A stretch of DNA of 64,000 bases from Streptomyces xinghaiensis S187 (GCF_000220705.2 NZ_CP023202.1:2046001-2110000); one strand, 5' to 3'. Shown: positions 29,959 to 38,855, counted from the first letter of the stretch. Notes: generated from the sequence alone by a model not told the origin. Made by a program: numbers and translations.

Positions 29959-30912
29959 TCAGCTCCGCAGTTTCGGGTCGAGGGCTTCGCGCATGGCCTC
30001 GCCGAGGAGGGTGAAGCCGAGGGCCGTGATGATGATGCCCACCGAGGGATAGACCGCGAGCATCGGCGCCGAGTCGAAGAAGCCCTGCGCCTGGGCCAGC
30101 ATGACGCCCCACTCCGGGACGGCCGCGTCCGGGTTGCCCAGCCCCAGGTACGACAGGGCGGCGGCCTCGATGATGGCGGTGGCCAGGCTCAGCGTGGCCT
30201 GCACGATGACCGGGCTCAGCGAGTTGGGCACGATGTGGCCGAGCACGATACGGCGCTTGCGCACGCCCAGCGCCCGGGAGGCGAGGACGTAGTCCGAGCC
30301 GCCCTGGGCCAGCATCGAACCGCGCAGCAGCCGGGCGAAGATGGGGATCTGCACCACACCGACCGCGATCATCACGGTGGTGAGGCTCTGCCCGAGGACG
30401 GCCGCGACGGAGACCGCCAGCAGCAGCGAGGGCAGCGCCAGCAGCATGTCGATGAAGCGCATGATGACGGAGTCGATCCGGCGCCCGGCGCGCCCGCCGA
30501 GCGTGGACGCGGCCCCGGAGGCGATGCCGATCAGGCAGCCGATGGTGAAGCCGAGGAGGGTGGCCACCACGCCGACGAGCAGGGTCTGCCGGGCGCCGAC
30601 CAGCATCCGGGAGAACTCGTCGCGGGCGAGGTGGTCCAGGCCGAACCAGTTCTCGGCGCGCGGTCCGACGAAGACGGAGCGGGCCGGGATGACCTCGCCG
30701 CGCCACAGCTGGGCGGTCGGCGAGTACGGGGCGATCCAGGGGCCGATGATGGCGATCAGGATGAAGACGGCGATGATGCCGGCCCCGATGATCGCCATCT
30801 TGCTGGAGCGCAGCCGGCGGAAGGCCTCGTACCAGAGGCTGTGGCCGGTGGCGGTCTCGGTCTGTGCGGTGAGCTCCGCGAGCCGGTCGATCTTGTCGGT
30901 CTTGGTGCTCAT
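29959..30912 (-). CDS. Peptide ABC transporter permease (OppC/DppC-like)
   Basis: A 317-residue inner-membrane permease. The N-terminal OppC_N segment is followed by six predicted helices. The EAA loop that contacts the ATPases is EAAALSYLGLGNPDAAVPEWG near the C-terminus (about 258-278). The ATG overlaps the oppB stop by one base (TGATG), so translation is coupled. It pairs with the OppB-like permease to form the pore. Confidence 0.95.
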   Translation of the reverse strand: MSTKTDKIDRLAELTAQTETATGHSLWYEAFRRLRSSKMAIIGAGIIAVFILIAIIGPWIAPYSPTAQLWRGEVIPARSVFVGPRAENWFGLDHLARDEFSRMLVGARQTLLVGVVATLLGFTIGCLIGIASGAASTLGGRAGRRIDSVIMRFIDMLLALPSLLLAVSVAAVLGQSLTTVMIAVGVVQIPIFARLLRGSMLAQGGSDYVLASRALGVRKRRIVLGHIVPNSLSPVIVQATLSLATAIIEAAALSYLGLGNPDAAVPEWGVMLAQAQGFFDSAPMLAVYPSVGIIITALGFTLLGEAMREALDPKLRS

Positions 30913-31916
30913 CAGTGCACCCGCACTCTCGGGTCAATGAGGTTGTAGGCCAGGTCGACCAGGAGGTTGAGGATCACGTAGGTCAGCGCGATGAAGAGGA
31001 TGAAGCCGACGAGCACCGGGTAGTCGCGGCCGTCGATGGCGGTCCGCAGGAAGGAGCCGATGCCGCCGAAGGCGAAGACGGACTCGGTGAGCACCGCGCC
31101 CGACAGCAGGCTGCCGGTGAGCAGGCCGACGGCGGTGACCACCGGGAGCAGCGCGTTGCGCAGGACGTGCCGGCCGCGGATCACGTGCTGCTGGAGGCCC
31201 TTGGACTCGGCGGTGCGGACGTAGTCCTCGCCGAGCACCTCCAGCACGCTGGCCCGGGTCATCCGGACGATGATGGCCAGCGGGATGGACGCGAGGGCCA
31301 GGGCGGGCAGCACCAGGTGCGTCAGGGCGTCCCAGGCGGCGTCGAACTCCCCGGTGAGGATGCCGTCCAGGACGTAGAAGCCGGTCACCTCGGTGGCGTT
31401 GAGCCCGGTGGACTGCCGGCCGTAGCTGGGGAACCAGCCGAGGTTCACGGCGAAGACGGCCCGCAGGATGAAGGCCAGGAAGAAGACCGGGATGCAGATG
31501 CCGAGGAGCGACCCGGACACCGCGGACACGTCGAGCCAGCTGCCGCGGCGCTTGGCCGCGAAGTAGCCGAGGGGGATGCCGACCGCGACGGCGATGAGCA
31601 TCGCGAAGATGCCGAGCTCCACCGTGGCGGGGAACCGCCGGGCGAACTCCTCCCACACGGGCTGGCCGGTCTGGGTGGAGGTGCCCAGATCCAGCTCTCC
31701 CAGCCGCTTGAGGAAGCGGCCGTACTGCACCCATACCGGCTGGTCGAGCCCGAGGGCGCGCTCGATCCGGGCCTTGTCCGCTTCGGTGGCCCGTTCCCCG
31801 AGCAGGGCCGCCGCCGGTCCCCCCGGAAGCTTGTTCAGCCAGAGGAAGAGAAGGACGGACAGGCCTAGCAGTGTGGGTATGAGCTGCAGCAGTCTGCGTA
31901 CTACGAGACGCAACAC
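30912..31916 (-). CDS. Peptide ABC transporter permease (OppB/DppB-like)
   Basis: A 334-residue permease starting MLRLVVRRLLQLIPTLLGLS, the usual OppB N-terminal helix. Six helices follow, and the EAA-like loop is the stretch around RTAESKGLQQHVIRGRHVLRN. It is second in the operon after the solute-binding lipoprotein, separated from it by a 92-bp spacer holding a large hairpin. AAAGGGG lies upstream of the start. Confidence 0.95.
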   Translation of the reverse strand: MLRLVVRRLLQLIPTLLGLSVLLFLWLNKLPGGPAAALLGERATEADKARIERALGLDQPVWVQYGRFLKRLGELDLGTSTQTGQPVWEEFARRFPATVELGIFAMLIAVAVGIPLGYFAAKRRGSWLDVSAVSGSLLGICIPVFFLAFILRAVFAVNLGWFPSYGRQSTGLNATEVTGFYVLDGILTGEFDAAWDALTHLVLPALALASIPLAIIVRMTRASVLEVLGEDYVRTAESKGLQQHVIRGRHVLRNALLPVVTAVGLLTGSLLSGAVLTESVFAFGGIGSFLRTAIDGRDYPVLVGFILFIALTYVILNLLVDLAYNLIDPRVRVH

Positions 31917-31953
31917 CCCGCGCTACCCCTTTCTGGTCATGGATCGCAACCAC

Positions 31954-31989
31954 GTCCGCCCGGCCACCTGTGTGCGTGGCCGGGCGGAC
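31954..31989 (-). terminator. Intercistronic hairpin between oppA-like and oppB-like genes
   Basis: A perfect 14-bp stem, GTCCGCCCGGCCAC (31954-31967) with GTGGCCGGGCGGAC (31976-31989), and an 8-base loop. Placed after the solute-binding gene, it probably attenuates readthrough or protects the 3' end, giving more binding protein than membrane components. Confidence 0.75.
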
Positions 31990-32008
31990 CTGGACCTGCT
32001 CGGTTGTG

Positions 32009-33676
32009 TTACTTGAAGGAGACCTCGGCGAAGTTCTCCTGCGTCAGCGGGGAGACCTTCGGCGGGTTGACGTCCTTCGCGAAGGCGATGGACGGCGGGG
32101 ACGAGGAGATCGGCAGGCCGGGCAGGAAGTCCATGATGACCTCATTGGCCTTCTTGTACAGCTCGGTCCGCTTCTCGGCGTCGGGCTCGGAGGAGGCGGC
32201 CTTCATGGCGTCGAAGACCTTGTCGTTCTTGAAGCCCCACTGCTTGTCGTAGCCGCCGAACCAGGTGCCGATGAAGTTGTAGCCGTCGTTGAAGTCACCG
32301 GTCCAGCCCATGAGGTACAGGCTGCACTTGCCGTTCTGGGTGGAGTCCAGGTAGTCCGGGTTCCACTTCATGGCGCGCGGCTTGACCTTGATGCCGGCCT
32401 TCTCCAGGTCCGTCTTCATCAGCTCGAACATGTCGGCCGGGGCCGGCATGTACGGGCGGGTGACCTCGGTCGGGTAGCAGAAGTCCAGGGTCGGGTTCTT
32501 CGCGCCGGCGTCGGCGAGGAGCTCCTTGGACTTCTCGACGTCCTGCTCGTAGACCTTCACGTCGCCCGAGTAGCCGGCGACCGTGTCGGGCATGAACTGG
32601 CTGGCCTTGACGCCGCCTTCGGGAAGCTGCGTCTCGACGATGTTGTCCCGGTCGATCGCGTGCGCGATCGCCTCACGGACTTCCTTCTTCTTCAGCAGCT
32701 TGTTGTTCTCCTGGTTGAAGCCCAGGTAGAAGATGTTGAAGACGTCGCGGGTCGGGACCTGGAAGCCGTCCTTCTCCAGGGTCTTCACATCGGCGGGCGC
32801 GACCAGGTCGTAGCCGTGGATGTCACCGGCCTGCAGCGCCTGGCGGCGGCCCTCCTCGGTGTCGAGGGTGCGGAACACCAGCTTCTCGACACCGGCCTTC
32901 TTGCCCCAGTAGTCGTCGAAGCGCTCAAGGGTGACCTCCTTGTTGCCCTTGTTCCACTTCGAGATCTTGAACGGGCCGGTGCCGGCGACCGTGCCGGCCT
33001 CCTGGCTGTACTTGGGGTAGGTGATCGCGTCACCCTCGCCCTTCGCCTCCTCCTTCTCGTAGGCGTCGATCGCCTTCGGGGAGTGGATGGCGAGCGCCTG
33101 GAGGGAGAAGCCGCCGGGGAGGTTGGCGGTGGCCTCCTTGACCTTGATGACCGGGGTCAGCTCGTCCTCGGCGGTGCAGGAGACGTAGTTCGCCTCGGGC
33201 GTCTCCTTGTCCTCGTTCTTCTTGAAGCCGCCCATGATGGTCTGCCAGTAGTAGGAGACCGCGCTGTTCTGGTACGTGCCCGACCAGTTGAACCAGTGGT
33301 CGTAGTTCTTGCAGACGGCCTCGGCCGTCAGCTTCTCGCCGTCGTGGAACTTGACGCCGTCGCGGAGCTTGAACGTCCACTCGGTGCCGTCCTCGCTGCC
33401 CTCCCAGGACTCGGCGAGGCCGCCGACGAGCTGGCTGCCGCCCGGCTCGTGCTCGATGAGGGCCTCGAAGGCCTGGCGGGTGACGCGGAAGGTCTCGCCG
33501 TCGCTGGCCAGGGCGGGGTCGAGGGAGCCGGGGTCGCCCGCGGCACCGAAGATGAAGGTGTCGCCCGCCTCTCCCTTGCCGCCCTCGTCCCGGTCACTGG
33601 CGCAGCTGGTCACGGCCAGCCCCATCGCCAAGGTGACCACAACCGCCCGAGCGGCTCTGGATTTTCTTATTCGCAT
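32009..33676 (-). CDS. Peptide ABC transporter solute-binding lipoprotein (OppA/DppA-like)
   Basis: A 555-residue family-5 extracellular solute-binding protein. The basic N-terminus MRIRKSRAARAVVV leads to a lipobox LAVTSC (lipidated Cys25), then a charged linker. SBP_bac_5 features include LAESWEGSEDGTEWTFKLRDGVKFHDG and EVREAIAHAIDRDNIV. It presents peptides to the OppBC pore and is first in the five-gene operon, so the promoter lies in 33677-33903. The stop is TAA. Streptomyces importers of this class can carry developmental signalling peptides, but no ligand can be inferred here. Confidence 0.95.
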   Translation of the reverse strand: MRIRKSRAARAVVVTLAMGLAVTSCASDRDEGGKGEAGDTFIFGAAGDPGSLDPALASDGETFRVTRQAFEALIEHEPGGSQLVGGLAESWEGSEDGTEWTFKLRDGVKFHDGEKLTAEAVCKNYDHWFNWSGTYQNSAVSYYWQTIMGGFKKNEDKETPEANYVSCTAEDELTPVIKVKEATANLPGGFSLQALAIHSPKAIDAYEKEEAKGEGDAITYPKYSQEAGTVAGTGPFKISKWNKGNKEVTLERFDDYWGKKAGVEKLVFRTLDTEEGRRQALQAGDIHGYDLVAPADVKTLEKDGFQVPTRDVFNIFYLGFNQENNKLLKKKEVREAIAHAIDRDNIVETQLPEGGVKASQFMPDTVAGYSGDVKVYEQDVEKSKELLADAGAKNPTLDFCYPTEVTRPYMPAPADMFELMKTDLEKAGIKVKPRAMKWNPDYLDSTQNGKCSLYLMGWTGDFNDGYNFIGTWFGGYDKQWGFKNDKVFDAMKAASSEPDAEKRTELYKKANEVIMDFLPGLPISSSPPSIAFAKDVNPPKVSPLTQENFAEVSFK

Positions 33677-33787
33677 GCTCTACCCCAGGGATGAACGGTA
33701 TTGAGAGGCGCTGACCGCTCGAACACTACAGACGACTCCGGCGGCGGTGAACAGTCCGCATAACGGTGATACATACCTGAGACCCGG

Positions 33788-33814
33788 ACAGCGCATATAC
33801 CGGATATGCCCTGT
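33788..33814. promoter_or_regulatory. Long AT-rich dyad upstream of the opp operon
   Basis: ACAG-c-GCATAT (33788-33798), a 5-bp spacer, and ATATGC-c-CTGT (33804-33814) give a 27-bp dyad with ten matching pairs of eleven. It lies 112 bp upstream of the solute-binding gene in an unusually AT-rich patch. It looks like an operator; a terminator for the preceding sseB-like gene is the alternative. Confidence 0.5.
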
Positions 33815-33903
33815 TCAGGCCCGGTTGACGCGGTGCGCCCCGCTCGGTCTGGAGTGCTACCGCACCGGCAAGCGCCGTGCGGCGCGGGGCCGTTGAGGCG
33901 GTC

Positions 33904-34725
33904 TCAGCGGGGCGCGGCGCCCGGCAGCATGCCGTGCGGCGGCGGATAGCCGTAGCCGGGGGCGGGACCGGCGCCGGGAACCGCCCCGGCCCCGGGGCCG
34001 GCGGCATAGCCCTCGCGGTCGAAGAACGGCCGGGAGTTGGCGCGCATCCACAGCGCCACCGGGTCGTACTCGTCGGACAGGGCGACGGTCGACACCGGCA
34101 GCCCCTCCGGCACCACGCCGACGGACTGCCCCATCATCCGGCGCACGGACTCCACGGCCTGCGGCCCGTTGTCGTACAGCTCCAGGCCGATGGCCAGATA
34201 CGGCACGCCGACCGAGGGCTGCACCCAGGCGCGGCGCAGCGCCCGTACGGCGGGCGTGTGGTGGGCGTTCTGCGTCAGCAGGGCGTAGAACTGCGGGATC
34301 TCCACGGCCGGTTCGGTAATCCGCAGCGGCCCGGCGGGCAGCCGGTCCAGGCCGGAGGCGACCCGGCGGAGATCGGCCCAGGGGATGCCGACGCCGCCGC
34401 CGGGCGCGTGCGGGTTCAGCCACAGGCCCCAGCGGTCCGGGAAGAGGGAGGCGGCGATCTCCCGGCCGCCGACCACCTCGTGCGCCCGGTTCCAGCCGCT
34501 GGCGGCCAGCTCCTGGGCGGAGGTCACACAGGGGGCGTAGCCGTAGCCGTCGACCTCCATGTTCCCGTACTGCGCGTCGGGCGCGCCCGGATGGCCGTGC
34601 CACAGCAGCATCCACACCTGCCCGTCGGCGAGGGCCCGCAGCAGCGCCTCATAGGCGTCGTACCGGCCGGGCGTCACCTGTGGCAGCAGCTGCTCGATCT
34701 GCTCCCTGTCCCCGCCCGCGCTCAC
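33904..34725 (-). CDS. SseB-like protein 1
   Basis: A 273-residue protein with an N-terminal SseB domain (VWMLLWHGHPG, ... YLAIGLELYD ... YDPVALWMRANSRPF) and a disordered Gly/Pro/Ala tail of ~45 residues. SseB was named for enhanced serine sensitivity in E. coli when altered; its mechanism is not known. I chose GTG 34725 because AAGGGG lies eight bases before it; GTG 34758 (adding MPRGKTKGRNQ) is the alternative. The neighbouring glycine/serine genes make a link to serine physiology plausible. Confidence 0.82.
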   Translation of the reverse strand: MSAGGDREQIEQLLPQVTPGRYDAYEALLRALADGQVWMLLWHGHPGAPDAQYGNMEVDGYGYAPCVTSAQELAASGWNRAHEVVGGREIAASLFPDRWGLWLNPHAPGGGVGIPWADLRRVASGLDRLPAGPLRITEPAVEIPQFYALLTQNAHHTPAVRALRRAWVQPSVGVPYLAIGLELYDNGPQAVESVRRMMGQSVGVVPEGLPVSTVALSDEYDPVALWMRANSRPFFDREGYAAGPGAGAVPGAGPAPGYGYPPPHGMLPGAAPR

Positions 34726-34902
34726 CTGGTTCCGCCCCTTCGTCTTGCCTCTCGGCACCGCCGCGGTGCGCGTCCTTCGCGCCCCGCCGGGTCATCCAAC
34801 CAGCTTACGGACCGGATGCGGCGGCGCCCGCCGCCCTGTCCGCCGTCCGGGTGTCGCGGACCGGCCGTTCGCGGTGCCCGCCGCGCCCGTGTTCGAGCCG
34901 CG

Positions 34903-35736
34903 TCACCCGGCGGTGTGGAAGGGCCGGATCCGTGCGCGCATCCAGTCCGCGACCGGGTCGTGCGCGATGTCCAGCAGGACCATCTGCACGGGCCAGGGCA
35001 CCGGCACCGCGCCGAGCGCCCGGCCGAGCGCGTCGTGCACCCGGGCCCGGTCCTCCGGTTCGCAGCGGGAGAGTTCGACGCCGACGAAGAGCGCCGGCGG
35101 GTCGCCCTCGACACTCGCGAGAGTGCGGCGGGCGGTGAGCACGACCCCCGTTGTGGTGAACTCCCCGGCGGCGGCGGCCAGGAAGTCGACCGGTTCGTCC
35201 TGCCAGTCGGGCTCGAAGAGCCGCACCCGCCCGCCGGACGGGACGCCGGGCCCGGCCTCGCCGCGGCCGGTGCGGCACAGCTCGGCCACGGCGGGCGGCG
35301 GCAGCGGTACGCCGACGGAGGTGCCGCCCGGGTTGACGGCGATGCCCAGTTGCGGCGGCAGCCCGCGGGCGAACTCCCGCGCGGGCGCGACCGTGCAGGG
35401 CATGTGGGAGCCCGCGCCCCGGAGGAACTCCTCCTCCGAGCTGTAGACGGGGACGCAGGCGATGCCGGCCACGTCCAGGGTGGGCAGGTCCAGATCCGGG
35501 CTGGCGGGCCCGCCGCCGTTCGGCAGCGGCACCCAGATCCGGCTGCGGCCGAGCACCTCGATCAGCCGGGCGCCCGCGCCGGGAACCCCGAGGGAGGCGG
35601 CGAGCACCTCTTCCAGTTCGTTGCGGGGGAAGCCACCGGGCGCGCTGCCGGACAGACCTCCGGACACGCCGGGCGTCCCCGCCGGGGCCGGGGTGCGCTC
35701 GTGCTGCTCCGGGATGCTCATGCCGTCGATGCTCAT
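34903..35736 (-). CDS. SseB-like protein 2
   Basis: A second SseB-type protein of about 277 residues, 177 bp upstream of the first on the same strand. Matching features include RIWVPLPNGGG, CVPVYSSEEEFLRGA and the C-terminal HDPVADWMRARIRPFH, which parallels YDPVALWMRANSRPFF in the first paralogue. The pair probably arose by duplication. The start is uncertain: ATG 35736 and the next ATG lie in a repeated DGMSI coding unit, and GTG 35802 would add 22 residues. None has a strong ribosome site. Confidence 0.78.
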   Translation of the reverse strand: MSIDGMSIPEQHERTPAPAGTPGVSGGLSGSAPGGFPRNELEEVLAASLGVPGAGARLIEVLGRSRIWVPLPNGGGPASPDLDLPTLDVAGIACVPVYSSEEEFLRGAGSHMPCTVAPAREFARGLPPQLGIAVNPGGTSVGVPLPPPAVAELCRTGRGEAGPGVPSGGRVRLFEPDWQDEPVDFLAAAAGEFTTTGVVLTARRTLASVEGDPPALFVGVELSRCEPEDRARVHDALGRALGAVPVPWPVQMVLLDIAHDPVADWMRARIRPFHTAG

Positions 35737-36018
35737 GCCGTCCAACCACGTCTCGTCCGCGTCGCCCGGGCGCCGCGGGGCCTGTCGCCCGGAGCCCGGC
35801 ACGTCTGCGCCGTCCGGCCCGCGCGGACGCCGCGGCCACCGCCCGCGGCGGCCGGGGTCGTCAGGATCCGGGAATCCGGGTAGCAGAACCCTAGCGCCAG
35901 CCCACCGGGGTACGGCCAGGGGCCCGACAGCGCGGATTCACGGCGATTCCGGGATTTTCCCCGCCGTGCGGGCCCTGCGGGCCGTCCGGGCCGTGCGGCG
36001 GCCGGGACACCGGGGCGG

Positions 36019-36774
36019 TCAGCCGAAGCCGATGGTGTGCAGCGCGCTCGCCGACGCCCGGTCGAGCAGCACCACGGAGACGCAGCCCTCCGGGGCCCGG
36101 CCGGCCTCCGCGTCGGCGATCAGCCGGGCCACCGCCCGGCGGTGGCGGGCGAAGGCGTAGCCGGAGACGCCCCGGCCCCGCGCGAGCTGCCCGGCGAGGG
36201 CCGTCTCCGGGGAGACGTCCAGCAGCGCCAGGTGCAGACCGCGGCCCCGGCGGCGGGCGTCGCGCGCCAGCCAGCGGCGCACCCAGGTCAGGGTCCCGCA
36301 GTCGTGGACGACGACGCTCGCGCCCGAGCGCAGCGCCCGGCGCAGCCCGGCGTAGTGCGCGGCGCGCACCAGGGGGCGGTAGAGGGCGTAGGGCAGGGCG
36401 GCGGGCAGCCGGCGCTGCCAGCGGTCCCGGGCGTCCTGGGAGTCGATGCGGTGGACGGCGCCGCCGCGGGCGTCGAGGGCGGCGGTGGCCCGCTTGATCA
36501 GGGTGCTCTTGCCGCTGCCGGGGAGCCCGGAGACGACGAGGACGTCGCCGGCCGGGTAGCGCAGCGCGGACGGCCTGCGGCCGCGCAGGTCCGTCTCGGC
36601 GTCCGCTCCGGCCGCGTCGCCTCCGGCCGCGTCACCTCCGGCCGCGTCCGCTCCGGCGGCGGCCGGGCGGGCGGACGCCGTCCACTCCGCCGCGCCCTCC
36701 GGCCCGGACGCGGTCTCCGGCCCGGCCGCGGCCCGCGGCGTAATCGTGTACATCCCCTGGACCCGAACCTGCAC
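36019..36774 (-). CDS. P-loop AAA/nucleoside-kinase-like protein
   Basis: A 251-residue protein with a disordered Ala/Gly/Asp-rich N-terminal ~65 residues, then a P-loop domain starting DVLVVSGLPGSGKSTLIKRA (Walker A near residue 80). ASVVVHDCGTL could be the Walker B region, and a kinase-like lid is suggested by Arg-rich WVRRWLARDARRRGR. Substrate unknown. GTG 36774 is preferred (AGGGGGG eight bases upstream); ATG 36753 is an alternative. It is divergent from the glycine riboswitch and gcvT. Confidence 0.78.
   Translation of the reverse strand: MQVRVQGMYTITPRAAAGPETASGPEGAAEWTASARPAAAGADAAGGDAAGGDAAGADAETDLRGRRPSALRYPAGDVLVVSGLPGSGKSTLIKRATAALDARGGAVHRIDSQDARDRWQRRLPAALPYALYRPLVRAAHYAGLRRALRSGASVVVHDCGTLTWVRRWLARDARRRGRGLHLALLDVSPETALAGQLARGRGVSGYAFARHRRAVARLIADAEAGRAPEGCVSVVLLDRASASALHTIGFG
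36601..36660. repeat. Four 15-bp tandem units in the P-loop gene
   Basis: Four consecutive 15-bp units with core CTCCGGCCGC (36601, 36616, 36631, 36646; the last has CTCCGGCGGC) encode the Ala-Gly-Asp-Ala-type linker of the P-loop protein. They are in frame, so copy change only alters linker length. Confidence 0.8.
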
Positions 36775-36982
36775 CTGATCGTCCCCCCTCTGTGCGGTCA
36801 CCGCCGGACTGCCCGGCCAGCCTGGCAAGAACGGTGCCGCGTTACAACGTCGATACCCGGTGCGCGGTTCCGCGATGTGCTGATGAGACGGACCCTCCGG
36901 GCCGGTTCTCCGGTTCCCTCCGGGTCGGTATTCCGCTTCCCGTGCGATGATGACCGCGCCAACTGCATACCGCCGTTCGAAT

Positions 36983-37197
36983 CCGCGCGGGAGAGTCCCC
37001 GGTCCGGCCGCCGTGCCGCCGCCGGGGCGCCGAAGGAGCAAGTCCTCCCTTGAATCTCTCAGGCCCCGTACCGCGCGGACGAGGCAAATCTGGAAAGCGG
37101 GCCGTCCCTCCGGGGCGTCCCCACCCAAGGTGCAAGCCACGATCCCGGGTACGTACGGTTGTGGCGAAGCTCTCAGGTTCCATGACAGATGGGGAGA
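36983..37197 (+). promoter_or_regulatory. Tandem glycine riboswitch upstream of gcvT
   Basis: Two glycine aptamers in series. Aptamer 1: a P1 stem CCGCGCGG (36983-36990) with CCGCGCGG (37071-37078), the core GGGAGAG, then CGCCGAAGGAGCAAG and AATCTCTCAGG. Aptamer 2: a P1 stem ATCTG (37088-37092) with CAGAT (37186-37190), TGGAAAG, CCCAAGGTGCAAG and AGCTCTCAGGTTCCATGACA. These are the conserved glycine-riboswitch elements. It controls the glycine-cleavage genes, probably turning them on when glycine is high. The 36775-36982 part of the gap should hold both divergent promoters; I see no clear boxes. Confidence 0.93.
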
Positions 37198-37251
37198 CTG
37201 TGTTGCCGATGCCGCGCAGAGTTCCGCCACCTTCGTCAGGGAGCCACCGCC

Positions 37252-38382
37252 ATGACCGATGCCCCCCGCCGCACCCCGCTTGACGCGCTGCACCGCTCGC
37301 TCGGTGCCTCGATGACCGACTTCGCCGGCTGGGACATGCCGCTGCGCTACGGCAGCGAGCGGGACGAGCACACCGCCGTCCGCACCCGGGCCGGCCTCTT
37401 CGACCTCTCCCACATGGGCGAGATCACCGTGACCGGCCCGCAGGCCGGCGAGCTGCTCGACCACGCCCTGGTGGGCAACCTCTCCGCGCTCGCGGTGGGC
37501 CGCGCCCGCTACACCATGATCTGCGAGCCGGGCGGCGGCATCCTCGACGACCTGATCGTCTACCGCCTCGCCGGGGAGCGGTACATGGTCGTCGCCAACG
37601 CCTCCAACGCCCAGGTGGTACTGGACGCGCTGACGGAGCGCGCCGCCGGCTTCGACGCGGCCGTGGCCGACGACCGCGAGAACTACGCGCTGATCGCGGT
37701 CCAGGGCCCCGAGTCCCCCGGCATCCTCGGCTCGCTCACCGACGCGGACCTGGACGGCCTGAAGTACTACGCCGGGCTGCCCGGCACCGTCGCCCGCGTC
37801 CCCGCCCTGATCGCCCGGACCGGCTACACGGGCGAGGACGGCTTCGAGCTCTTCACCGCCCCCGACGACGCCGAGCCGCTGTGGCGGGCGCTGACCGCGG
37901 CGGGGAAGGACGCGGGCCTCGTCCCCTGCGGCCTGTCCTGCCGGGACACCCTGCGCCTGGAGGCCGGGATGCCGCTCTACGGGCACGAGCTGAGCACCGC
38001 GCTCACCCCGTTCGACGCCGGGCTCGGCCGGGTGGTCAAGTTCGACAAGACCACGAACGGCGGCCGCTTCGTCGGCCGCGAGGCGCTGGAGGCCGCCGCG
38101 GCCCGCGCCGCGGAGGCACCGCCGCGGAAGCTCGTCGGCCTGGTGGCCGAGGGGCGGCGGGTGCCGCGCGCCGGGTACGCGGTGGTGGCCGCGGACGGCG
38201 GCGAGGTCATCGGCGAGGTCACCTCCGGCGCCCCCTCGCCGACCCTCGGCAAGCCGCTCGCCATGGCCTACGTGGACCCCGCCTACGCCGCCCCGGGCAC
38301 CCCGGGGGTGGCCGTGGACATCCGCGGCCGCCACGAGCCGTACGAGGTCGTGGCCCTGCCGTTCTACAAGCGGCAGCGCTGA
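37252..38382 (+). CDS. gcvT: Glycine cleavage system T protein (aminomethyltransferase)
   Basis: Transfers the methylene from aminomethyl-lipoyl-GcvH to tetrahydrofolate, releasing ammonia. It has 376 residues. Family segments include FAGWDMPLRYG, RTRAGLFDLSHMGEI, RTGYTGEDGFELF, CRDTLRLEAGMPLYGHE and the C-terminal GEVTSGAPSPTLGK. ATG 37252 (MTDAPRRTP) has AGGGAG upstream; the longer frame is riboswitch sequence. It heads a gcvT-gcvH-glyA run. The glycine decarboxylase (gcvP) and L-protein are not in this window. Confidence 0.97.
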   Translation: MTDAPRRTPLDALHRSLGASMTDFAGWDMPLRYGSERDEHTAVRTRAGLFDLSHMGEITVTGPQAGELLDHALVGNLSALAVGRARYTMICEPGGGILDDLIVYRLAGERYMVVANASNAQVVLDALTERAAGFDAAVADDRENYALIAVQGPESPGILGSLTDADLDGLKYYAGLPGTVARVPALIARTGYTGEDGFELFTAPDDAEPLWRALTAAGKDAGLVPCGLSCRDTLRLEAGMPLYGHELSTALTPFDAGLGRVVKFDKTTNGGRFVGREALEAAAARAAEAPPRKLVGLVAEGRRVPRAGYAVVAADGGEVIGEVTSGAPSPTLGKPLAMAYVDPAYAAPGTPGVAVDIRGRHEPYEVVALPFYKRQR

Positions 38383-38471
38383 ATCTCCCCTTCCCCGGCG
38401 TTTCCCCCTCGTCCGTCCCACGTGTCAAGACCCGTACACGAGCACGTCACCGAATCCAGGAGAATCAGGTC

Positions 38472-38855
38472 ATGAGCAACCCCCAGCAGCTGCGCTACAG
38501 CAAGGAGCACGAGTGGCTGTCCGCCGCCGAGGAGGGCGTGTCCACCGTGGGCATCACCTCCCACGCGGCCGACGCGCTCGGTGACGTCGTCTACGTCCAG
38601 CTCCCGGAGGTCGGCGACACGGTCACCGCGGGCGAACCCTGCGGTGAGCTGGAGTCGACCAAGTCGGTCAGCGACCTGTACGCGCCGGTCTCCGGCGAGA
38701 TCACCGAGGTCAACCAGGACGTCGTGGACGATCCCGCGCTGGTGAACTCCGCCCCGTACGAGGGCGGCTGGCTGTTCAAGGTGAGGACCGACGAGAGCGC
38801 GGGCGAGCCCGAGCTGCTCTCCGCGGACGAGTACGCGGCCTTCACCGGCAACTGA
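38472..38855 (+). CDS. gcvH: Glycine cleavage system H protein
   Basis: The 127-residue lipoylated shuttle of the glycine cleavage complex. The lipoyl lysine is in GELESTKSVSDLYAP (Lys64), and the N-terminus LRYSKEHEWLS is canonical. ATG 38472 follows AGGAGAATCAGGTC. It is 89 bp after gcvT and 32 bp before glyA, so the three are cotranscribed. Confidence 0.97.
   Translation: MSNPQQLRYSKEHEWLSAAEEGVSTVGITSHAADALGDVVYVQLPEVGDTVTAGEPCGELESTKSVSDLYAPVSGEITEVNQDVVDDPALVNSAPYEGGWLFKVRTDESAGEPELLSADEYAAFTGN

Noticed and set aside
36019..38421. An 800-codon minus frame extending the P-loop gene through the riboswitch and gcvT
   Set aside because: The upstream part is antisense to gcvT and the riboswitch; the real start is at 36774 or 36753.
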